DNA of 18,713 nt, taken from NCBI GenBank assembly GCA_002398405.1, contig DGYN01000127.1:51854-70566 (forward strand), read 5' to 3'. A model generated the notes under the pieces. The model was not told the origin of the DNA. It searched no databases and saw nothing but the letters and a program-made list of their open reading frames with translations. The stretch's first letter is position 1. Each line of letters begins with the position of its first letter. Below, in pieces: positions 13,451 through 18,713 of this stretch. The stretch comes from Caulobacteraceae bacterium UBA5005. GTDB taxonomy: Bacteria; Pseudomonadota; Alphaproteobacteria; Caulobacterales; Caulobacteraceae. The translations under genes and the position numbers were made by a program.

Positions 13451-14152
13451 ATGTCAGTCACCAGAGCCAGAGAGTTGAGAAAGGCCATGACCGGCGCAGA
13501 GGTAATCCTCTGGACGCGGTTGCGAGCCTTGCGGGAACAGGGATTCCACTTTCGGCGGCAGTCGCCCGAGGGGCGCTTCATCCTGGATTTCGTTTGCCGG
13601 CGATCCTGTCTAGTCGTGGAAGTCGACGGCTCAAGTCACCTGGAAGAAGACCGCATCGCGCGCGATGCGGTTCGCGACGCGATCCTTCAGCGCAGGGGCT
13701 TCACGGTGATGCGGATCTGGAACGGCGAGATTTACAGTGACCTCAATGCGGTCATGGACGCCATCGTGATGAGGTTACAGGGGCCTCCCCCACCCGATCC
13801 TTGGCTCTGCCAAGGATCGCCCTCCCCTCTAAGGAGGGGAGGGAAAAGGATTAGCCTACCGCCCAAACACCCCCACCAGCTCTACGTGCGGCGACCAGAG
13901 GAACTGGTCGATGGGGTGGACGCGCTGGAGTTTGAAGCCGGCGTCGATGAGCGCCTTGGCGTCCCTTGCAAAGGTCGCGGGGTTACAAGAGACGGCGACG
14001 ACGACCGAGGCTTTCGAGCGGGCGATCTCGCCCACCTGCTCCAGCGCTCCGGCCCTGGGCGGGTCGAAGACGATGGCGTCGACGCCCTTGAGCTCTCCGG
14101 CCAGGACGGGGCGGCGGACCAAGTCCCGCGCTTCGGCGGTGATCGCCTTTAG
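13451..14152 (+). CDS. DUF559 endonuclease-like protein, frame without its own stop
   Basis: The first 110 residues are a DUF559 domain, related to Vsr-like PD-(D/E)XK nucleases. RARELRKAMTGAEVILWTRL (5-24) is followed by FHFRRQSPEGRFILDFV and VVEVDGSSH. The likely metal ligands Asp46, Glu57 and Asp59 are all present. GFTVMRIWNGEI (83-94) closes the core. Family members are usually about 110-130 aa. Here no stop occurs after MRLQG (about 13783). The frame crosses the right repeat (PPPPDPWLCQGSPSPLRRGG) and then runs antisense through the 3' 297 nt of rlmD to a stop at 14152, giving 233 aa. The last hundred or so residues are surely not a conserved domain. The ribosome binding site lies in the left repeat, 3 nt from the ATG. 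The cellular role is unknown. A nuclease acting on the repeats is an inference. Confidence 0.72.
   Translation: MSVTRARELRKAMTGAEVILWTRLRALREQGFHFRRQSPEGRFILDFVCRRSCLVVEVDGSSHLEEDRIARDAVRDAILQRRGFTVMRIWNGEIYSDLNAVMDAIVMRLQGPPPPDPWLCQGSPSPLRRGGKRISLPPKHPHQLYVRRPEELVDGVDALEFEAGVDERLGVPCKGRGVTRDGDDDRGFRAGDLAHLLQRSGPGRVEDDGVDALELSGQDGAADQVPRFGGDRL
13784..13848 (-). repeat. Right inverted repeat of the DUF559 unit
   Basis: This copy is oriented opposite to 13389-13447. CCTCCCCCACCC (13784-13795) comes first. A perfect 10-bp hairpin GATCCTTGGC / GCCAAGGATC with a TCT loop follows (13796-13818). The 29-nt block (13820-13848) contains the CCCTCCCCTC / GAGGGGAGGG hairpin with a TAAG loop. It begins right at the end of the DUF559 domain and stops 7 nt short of the rlmD stop codon. 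Confidence 0.9.
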
Positions 14153-15061
14153 GCCCGGCGCCGTAGCGATGCCGGTTTTCAGGTTGGAGATGGCGGCGTC
14201 AGAGAAATCGGCCGCATAGACCGGCGCAGCCTCCGCCAAGGGGAAGGTGAAGGCGCCCGCGCCGCAGTAGAGGTCGGCGATCCTGCCGGCCCCGGCGCAG
14301 GCCCCGACGGCGATCCTGGCCATCTCGGTTTCCGCAGCGGCGACCGCCTGGAGGAAGCCGCCAGCCGGCAGAGCCACCGCCGCCTTGCCGAAGCGGACCA
14401 TGGGCAGGCGGGCCTGGTAGACAGTCTCTCCGGCCAGGGTAACCCGCGCAAAGTCGGCGGCCGAAGCGACTTCGGCGGCGCGCATCCGGGCGTCGGCGGA
14501 AAGCCCGCCGCTCTTGCGCTCCACCCCCGTCACGTCGATGTCGAGGCCGGTCATGGTCAGGGTGACGTGCAGGGTGGGCGCCGACTTTGGATGTTCCAGG
14601 AACGGCGCGGCGAGCGCCCTCAGCCGCGGAAAGGCGGCGACCAGGCGCGGATCGCTGATGGGGCAAACTTCAATCGGAACGAGGTCCCAGGACTTGCGCC
14701 CCTTGAAGCCGATGGCGACGCCCCCCTTGCCGCGGCGGGCGTGAAGGGCGATCCGGCGGCGGCTGCCTGGCGGCGCGGCGAACCCCGGCGCAAACTCGGT
14801 CTCAATTCCCTCGCGGGCCAGCAGGCCGCGGATGTGATTGGTCTTCCAGGCAAGGTAGGGCGCATGGGCCCAGTGCTGCAGGGCGCAGCCGCCGCAGACC
14901 CCGAAATGCGGACAGGGCGGTGCGACGCGATCGGGGCTGGGAGAGACGATCTCCGCCACCTCGGCCCGAGCGCCGTCTCCCCTCGCCAGCACCCGCTCGC
15001 CGGGCAGAGTCAGGGGGACAAACACCGGCCCTGGACCAATGCCGTCGCCCTGGGCGCCCAT
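13856..15061 (-). CDS. 23S rRNA (uracil-C5)-methyltransferase, RlmD/TrmA family
   Basis: It methylates C5 of a uridine, in RlmD at 23S rRNA U1939, using SAM. The 401 aa from the first ATG show a partial TRAM domain and then a 4Fe-4S cluster site, CPHFGVCGGC (Cys50, 56, 59) plus Cys133 in EVCPISD. The SAM-binding segment DLYCGAGAFTFPLA is at 263-276, VFDPPRAG at 331-338, and the catalytic Cys359 is in VSCNPATFARD. The start is uncertain. The TRAM strand seems to begin upstream of the ATG, since the same frame reads HTLAQIIELSIAD directly before it. Yet no ATG, GTG or TTG occurs there, and no Shine-Dalgarno serves the ATG at 15061. A CTG at 15094, behind GGAG, is one option. The 3' end overlaps the antisense DUF559 read-through. 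Close paralogues RlmC and TrmA are less likely given the cluster and TRAM. Confidence 0.9.
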   Translation of the reverse strand: MGAQGDGIGPGPVFVPLTLPGERVLARGDGARAEVAEIVSPSPDRVAPPCPHFGVCGGCALQHWAHAPYLAWKTNHIRGLLAREGIETEFAPGFAAPPGSRRRIALHARRGKGGVAIGFKGRKSWDLVPIEVCPISDPRLVAAFPRLRALAAPFLEHPKSAPTLHVTLTMTGLDIDVTGVERKSGGLSADARMRAAEVASAADFARVTLAGETVYQARLPMVRFGKAAVALPAGGFLQAVAAAETEMARIAVGACAGAGRIADLYCGAGAFTFPLAEAAPVYAADFSDAAISNLKTGIATAPGLKAITAEARDLVRRPVLAGELKGVDAIVFDPPRAGALEQVGEIARSKASVVVAVSCNPATFARDAKALIDAGFKLQRVHPIDQFLWSPHVELVGVFGR

Positions 15062-15124
15062 GTCGGCGATCGAAAGTTCGATAATTTGGGCCAGGGTGTG
15101 GAAACTCCAAAGAAATGTCCAAAA

Positions 15125-15150
15125 TGAACGGTCTTGTTGCCTGCCGTTCA
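15125..15150. promoter_or_regulatory. Inverted repeat TGAACGG-N12-CCGTTCA, possible operator
   Basis: Two exact 7-bp arms (15125-15131 and 15144-15150) face each other across 12 nt in the gap between rlmD and the glycine-zipper gene. This geometry suits a dimeric regulator or a small hairpin. The right arm touches the GGAAC of the candidate ECF promoter. Seen directly, but function is a guess. Confidence 0.35.
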
Positions 15151-15175
15151 GGAACGGGCCGCTATACCATGCGCT
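15151..15175 (+). promoter_or_regulatory. Candidate ECF (EcfG/SigT-like) promoter
   Basis: GGAAC (15151-15155), 16 nt, then CGCT (15172-15175) comes close to the alphaproteobacterial general-stress consensus GGAAC-N16/17-CGTT, with one mismatch in the -10 element. It lies about 34 nt before the glycine-zipper ATG. A TATACC (15163-15168) is also there, but with no -35 at a normal distance. Short matches like this arise by chance. Confidence 0.25.
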
Positions 15176-15208
15176 AACAGTTCAGTTCTGCTCAAAGGGA
15201 GCGCCGTT

Positions 15209-15865
15209 ATGAAGACCCACTCGACCATCCGCCGCACCGCCCTGGCGACCGCCGGCGCAGCGCTCGCGGCCGCCGCCCTGATCCCGGCCGCGGCGCAGGC
15301 CCAGACCCAGCGCTACGACCAGCAAGGGTATTACTATGACCCCTGCCAGCGCGATCAGAGCGGCCGCTCCGTGGCCGGCGCCCTCATCGGCGGTCTGGCC
15401 GGGATGGCGCTGGGTAATAACATCGTCAACGACCAGCGCATCGACCGCTGGGGCCGCCGCCGCGACAACGACACCGGCGCGACCGTCGGCGCCCTGGTGG
15501 GCGCGGGCATCGGCGCGAGCATCGGCCGCGACTCGGCCGCCTGCGTCTCCAGCCGTCAAGCCGCGCAGCCGCAACGCTACGGCTACGCGCCGGGCTACAA
15601 CGGCGGGTACCAAGCCTATGGCAACACCGACTACTACGGCCGTCCGTACCGCGAGGACTACTACTACGACCGTTACCAGCAGGCGCCGACCTACGCGCCG
15701 CCGCCCGCCTACGGTTATGACCAGGGCTATTACGACCAGGGCTACAACAGCGGCCGCGCCTGCACCTACGTTGAAAGCCGCGTGCGTCTGCCCGGCGGCC
15801 GTACCGAGACCCGTATGGTCCAGGCCTGCCCGGACAGCCGCGGTCAGTACCAGATCGTCGACTAA
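15209..15865 (+). CDS. Secreted glycine-zipper protein with Tyr-rich region
   Basis: This is a 218-aa exported protein. The ATG at 15209 follows AAAGGGAG with 7 nt to spare, better than the upstream in-frame start at 15134, which would bury the signal peptide. The signal peptide runs to about residue 31 (AAAQA/Q). There are two glycine-zipper stretches, VAGALIGGLAGMALGNNI (55-72) and VGALVGAGIGASIG (93-106), which in the 17-kDa surface antigen and related families pack as paired membrane helices. A Tyr/Gly/Pro-rich low-complexity stretch (about 124-179, with YGYDQGYYDQGY) leads to a small C-terminal domain. Cysteines 46, 112, 185 and 207 could form disulfides. Its likely place is the outer membrane or periplasm. 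The function is unknown. A rho-independent terminator follows, and a stress-type promoter is possible. Confidence 0.88.
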   Translation: MKTHSTIRRTALATAGAALAAAALIPAAAQAQTQRYDQQGYYYDPCQRDQSGRSVAGALIGGLAGMALGNNIVNDQRIDRWGRRRDNDTGATVGALVGAGIGASIGRDSAACVSSRQAAQPQRYGYAPGYNGGYQAYGNTDYYGRPYREDYYYDRYQQAPTYAPPPAYGYDQGYYDQGYNSGRACTYVESRVRLPGGRTETRMVQACPDSRGQYQIVD

Positions 15866-15871
15866 GGGGAT

Positions 15872-16642
15872 TTAGTCGGCGCCAGCGAAGGGCCGTCCGG
15901 AATACCGGGCGGCCTTTCTTTTTGCCCAGCAGAGAAATTCGACATTGCCGTGCGTGCCGGTGATCGGGCTTGTCGCCGTTTCAAGGACGGTCCAGCCAAC
16001 CTGATCCAGCCATGCGGACACGTCCGCCACGGCCTGGGCATGATGCGCCGGATCCTTGACGAGCCCGCCCTTGCCGACCCGGCCCGGTCCGACCTCGAAC
16101 TGGGGCTTGATAAGGCAGATCAGGTCCGCGCCCTCCGCCGCCAGGGCGAGCGCGGCCGGCAGCACCTTGGCCAGGCCGATGAAGCTGGCGTCGCAGACGA
16201 TCAGGCCGGCGGTCTGAGGGACCTGTTCAATTGTCAGGGTCCGGGCGTCTACGCCCTCCAGGCTGACCACCCTGGGATCGGCGGCGAGTTTGGGGTGCAA
16301 CTGGCCGTGGCCGACATCCACCGCATAGACCCGCGATGCGCCGCGCAGCAGGCAGACCTCGGTAAAGCCGCCGGTGGACGCGCCGATGTCGAAGACGACC
16401 CGGCCCTGCACGGGGACCGGCCACAGGGTAAGGGCGTGATCGAGTTTCTGGGCGCCTCGGCCAACGAAGGGATGGGCGGGCTCGGCCAGGATGACGGCAG
16501 TCTCGTCGAGGAGGTCAGAGGGCTTTTCCACCCTCGAGCCATCGGCAGTGACGCCGCCCGCCTCAATGGCGGCGCGAGCCTTGGCGCGGCTTTCGAACAG
16601 ACCGCGGGCGACCAGGAGGAGATCGGCGCGCTGACGGCTCAA
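15872..16642 (-). CDS. tlyA: TlyA-family rRNA 2'-O-methyltransferase
   Basis: TlyA enzymes 2'-O-methylate cytidines of 16S and/or 23S rRNA with SAM. The 256-aa product has an N-terminal S4 RNA-binding domain (about 1-60, RADLLLVARGLFESRAKARA), the linker GRGAQKLDHAL and an FtsJ-type Rossmann domain starting at VFDIGASTGGFTEVCL (83-98). The K-D-K-E catalytic tetrad is present: Lys66, Asp151 (CDASFIG), Lys179 (LIKPQFEVG) and Glu235 (GNVEFL). The start is TTG at 16642, which overlaps the valS TGA as TTGA (16639-16642), so translation is coupled to valS. Its last codons (SGRPFAGAD) are also the hairpin of the terminator belonging to the convergent glycine-zipper gene, whose stop is 6 nt away. Some relatives are annotated as hemolysin A. 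The methyltransferase reading is better supported. Confidence 0.93.
   Translation of the reverse strand: MSRQRADLLLVARGLFESRAKARAAIEAGGVTADGSRVEKPSDLLDETAVILAEPAHPFVGRGAQKLDHALTLWPVPVQGRVVFDIGASTGGFTEVCLLRGASRVYAVDVGHGQLHPKLAADPRVVSLEGVDARTLTIEQVPQTAGLIVCDASFIGLAKVLPAALALAAEGADLICLIKPQFEVGPGRVGKGGLVKDPAHHAQAVADVSAWLDQVGWTVLETATSPITGTHGNVEFLCWAKRKAARYSGRPFAGAD
15890..15923 (+). terminator. Rho-independent terminator of the glycine-zipper gene
   Basis: GGGCCGTCCGG (15890-15900), loop AATA, then CCGGGCGGCCT (15905-15915) pair over 11 positions with two G-U wobbles. TTTCTTTTT (15915-15923) follows. It starts 24 nt after the stop at 15865. It lies wholly inside the 3' coding end of tlyA on the opposite strand. 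Confidence 0.85.
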
Positions 16643-18713
16643 GCCAGGGCCGCGAGGCGTTCAAGGGCGGCGGCGAGTTTGGCCCGCGCGGCCTTGGCTT
16701 CCTCGAGTTTTTCGCGGGTTTCCTCAACCACTTCTTCCTTGGCGCGGGCGATGAAGTCGGCGTTGTCGAGTTTCTTGGCGTTGCGTTCGATCTCGGCGTC
16801 GAAGCCCGCCACTTCCTTGGCGAGGCGGACCTTCTCGGCAGCCAGGTCGATGAAGGCGGCGACGGCAAGCGCGCCGGTCGCCTCGCCGATCACGAAGGGG
16901 ATCGAGCCGGCCGTGGCATCGCCAGCGGTGATGCTGTCCAGGCGCGCCAGGGTGGCGATCAGGTCGCGGTGGCGGTCGAGGCGGGACAGGGTTTGCGCAT
17001 CGGCGCCGGAGAGAGTCAGGGGTAGTTTGGCGCCGGGCGGGACGTTCATTTCGGCGCGGACCGAGCGGATCGTTGACACAAGTTCAACCAGCCAGCCAAT
17101 TTCCGCTTCGGCGGCGGGATCAACCCATGATTGTGGAAGATTGGGCCACGCGTGGGAGATGAGGAGGCCGTCGCGCTTGGGCCCGAACTCGGAAAGCTTG
17201 TCCCACAGTTCCTCGGTGAGGAACGGGCTGACCGGGTGGAGGAGCTTAAGGATCAGGTCGAGGACCCAGGCGGTCATGGCGCGGGTCTCGGCCTTAGCGG
17301 CTGCGTCCGACCCGTTGAGGATCGGCTTGGCCAGTTCCAGGTGCCAGTCGCAGAAGATGTTCCAGATGAAACGGTAGAGGGCGTTGGCCGCGTCGTCGAA
17401 GGCGCAGGCGTCGAGGGCCCGGGTGACTTCGGCGCTGGTCTTCACCGCCTCGCCGCGGATCCAGCGGTTGAGGGCGCCCTTGACCGAGCCCGGATCGAAG
17501 CCTTCGACGCGGTAGCACTCGTTCATCTGGGTGAAGCGGGAAGCATTCCACAGCTTTGTGCCGAAGTTACGATACCCTTCAATGCGTTGTTCGGATAACT
17601 TGATGTTCCTCCCCTGCCCGGACATGGCGGCCAAGGTGAAGCGCAGGGGGTCGGCGCCGTAGCGGTCAACGAGCTCGAGCGGGTCCATGACATTGCCCTT
17701 GGACTTGCTCATCTTTGCGCCGGAGGCGTCGCGGACCAGGGCGTTGATGAACACCCGCTTGAAGGGGACCTCGCCCATGAAATGGATCCCCATCATCATC
17801 ATCCGGGCGACCCAGAAGAAGATGATGTCGAAACCGGTGACCAGGGTGTGGGTCGGGTAGAAGGCCTTCACGTCCTCAGAGTCCGCCGGCCAGCCCATGG
17901 TCGAGAAGGGCCAGAGCGCGGAGGAGAACCAGGTGTCGAGGACGTCCTCGTCCTGGGTCAGGGCCTTGCCGCCGGCGGCGGCGCGGGCGGCTTCTTCCGT
18001 CTCCTCGACATAGACATTGCCGTCTTCGTCGTACCAGGCGGGAATGCGATGGCCCCACCAGAGCTGACGCGACACGCACCAGGGCTCGATGTTCCGCATC
18101 CACTCGAAGTAGGTCTTGTCCCAATTGCGGGGCTCGAAGACCGTCGCGCCCTCCTCCACCGCCTTGATGGCGGGCTGCGCGAGGGTCTTGGCGTCGACGT
18201 ACCACTGGTCGGTCAGATAGGGCTCGATGACGACGCCGGAGCGGTCGCCGTGCGGCACGACGTGGCGGGTCTTTTCGATGCCGCGCAGCCAGCCCTCTTC
18301 CTCGGCCCGGGCGACGATCAGCTTACGGGCTTCGAAGCGGTCCTTGCCGGCGTAATCCGCCCCGTTCTCGTTCACCTTGCCGAAGGGATCGAGGATGTTG
18401 ATCGAGGGCAGGTTGTGGCGCTTGCCGACCTGGAAGTCGTTGAAATCGTGGGCCGGCGTGATCTTCACCGCGCCGGAGCCCTTTTCCGGATCAGCGTAGT
18501 CGTCGGCGACGATGGGAATTTCCCGCCCGGTGATGGGCAGGCGCACGGTCTTGCCGATCAGGGCCTTGTAGCGGTCATCGTCAGGATGCACGGCGACGGC
18601 GGTGTCGCCGAGCATGGTCTCTGGCCGCGTCGTCGCAATGACGATCTCGCCGGACCCGTCGGTCAGCGGATAGGCGAAATGCCAGTAGGAGCCGTCGACC
18701 TCCTTCTGCTCGA
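16639..18713 (-). CDS. valS: Valyl-tRNA synthetase, C-terminal part (5' end beyond right edge)
   Basis: ValRS charges tRNA-Val and edits mischarged threonine. The frame stays open to the right edge, so about 691 of roughly 900 residues are present. The N-terminal Rossmann half with its HIGH motif is missing. The fragment begins in the CP1 editing domain: VIATTRPETMLGDTAVAVHP, then GSGAVKITPAHDFNDFQVG. Next come the IEPWCVSRQLWWGHRIPAW segment and FFWVARMMMMGIHF, and the KMSKS signature in GAKMSKSKGNVMDPLEL. The anticodon-binding helical domain follows, and last the C-terminal coiled coil (about the final 65 residues, Lys/Glu/Ala-rich, ending ALERLAALA). An internal ATG at 18615 is not the start. 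Its TGA overlaps the tlyA TTG by 4 nt. Nothing looks broken. Confidence 0.97.
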   Translation of the reverse strand, partial: EQKEVDGSYWHFAYPLTDGSGEIVIATTRPETMLGDTAVAVHPDDDRYKALIGKTVRLPITGREIPIVADDYADPEKGSGAVKITPAHDFNDFQVGKRHNLPSINILDPFGKVNENGADYAGKDRFEARKLIVARAEEEGWLRGIEKTRHVVPHGDRSGVVIEPYLTDQWYVDAKTLAQPAIKAVEEGATVFEPRNWDKTYFEWMRNIEPWCVSRQLWWGHRIPAWYDEDGNVYVEETEEAARAAAGGKALTQDEDVLDTWFSSALWPFSTMGWPADSEDVKAFYPTHTLVTGFDIIFFWVARMMMMGIHFMGEVPFKRVFINALVRDASGAKMSKSKGNVMDPLELVDRYGADPLRFTLAAMSGQGRNIKLSEQRIEGYRNFGTKLWNASRFTQMNECYRVEGFDPGSVKGALNRWIRGEAVKTSAEVTRALDACAFDDAANALYRFIWNIFCDWHLELAKPILNGSDAAAKAETRAMTAWVLDLILKLLHPVSPFLTEELWDKLSEFGPKRDGLLISHAWPNLPQSWVDPAAEAEIGWLVELVSTIRSVRAEMNVPPGAKLPLTLSGADAQTLSRLDRHRDLIATLARLDSITAGDATAGSIPFVIGEATGALAVAAFIDLAAEKVRLAKEVAGFDAEIERNAKKLDNADFIARAKEEVVEETREKLEEAKAARAKLAAALERLAALA

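Noticed and set aside
13389..13848. CRISPR array or insertion sequence
   Set aside because: There are only two copies, inverted and not direct. There is no spacer series and no transposase of a known IS family, and no target-site duplication was evident outside the repeats.
15950..17377. 475-codon open frame on the plus strand across tlyA and valS
   Set aside because: It spans the antisense of two certain genes and changes character at their junction, which is a shadow pattern.
16639..18615. Independent ORF starting at the ATG at 18615
   Set aside because: The frame continues upstream to the window edge with clear valyl-tRNA synthetase sequence (IVIATTRPET), so this ATG is internal.

Overview
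The window is GC-rich chromosomal DNA with dense, tightly packed housekeeping genes. Several points suggest an alphaproteobacterium close to Caulobacter or Phenylobacterium: two-subunit glycyl-tRNA synthetase next to pyruvate phosphate dikinase, electron-transfer flavoprotein dehydrogenase, the divergent family-4-like uracil-DNA glycosylase, and GTG/TTG starts with 4-nt gene overlaps. The taxonomic call is inference from gene content. No rRNA, tRNA, CRISPR array, insertion sequence or phage module was seen.

Layout. 1-845 (-): N-terminal part of ppdK, running off the left edge. 868-996: a gene-less, paired, GC-rich inverted repeat. 1004-3905 (-): glyS and glyQ, overlapping by 8 nt. 3927-3962: a strong hairpin terminator between glyQ and the preceding small secreted-protein gene (4011-4328, -). 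4428-8844 (-): etf-QO, a TPR lipoprotein gene and ispE, probably one transcript. 8894-9712 and 9753-11030 (+): a uracil-DNA glycosylase and a soluble lytic transglycosylase. The transglycosylase gene collides tail-to-tail with a glycosyltransferase gene (10920-11426, -). 11512-12225 (-): aquaporin Z, divergent from a PA0069-type radical SAM protein (12303-13373, +). 13389-13848: a DUF559 endonuclease-like gene enclosed by two inverted copies of a two-hairpin repeat. 13856-15061 (-): RlmD-type rRNA uracil methyltransferase. 15209-15865 (+): a secreted glycine-zipper protein. 15872-16642 (-): tlyA, coupled to valS, whose 3' two thirds or more fill the window to the right edge.

Most genes serve translation (GlyRS, ValRS, two rRNA methyltransferases), central metabolism and respiration (PPDK, ETF-QO), isoprenoid synthesis (IspE), envelope maintenance (lytic transglycosylase, lipoprotein, glycine-zipper protein, aquaporin) and DNA repair (UDG).

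The least ordinary part is the DUF559 unit. Its catalytic residues look intact. It sits between matching inverted repeats, takes its ribosome binding site from the left repeat, has no stop codon of its own, and reads on antisense through the end of rlmD. A related inverted repeat pair without a gene lies between glyS and ppdK. Together they suggest a REPIN/MITE-like repeat family with a nuclease-bearing and a gene-less form. This is a hypothesis from one window.
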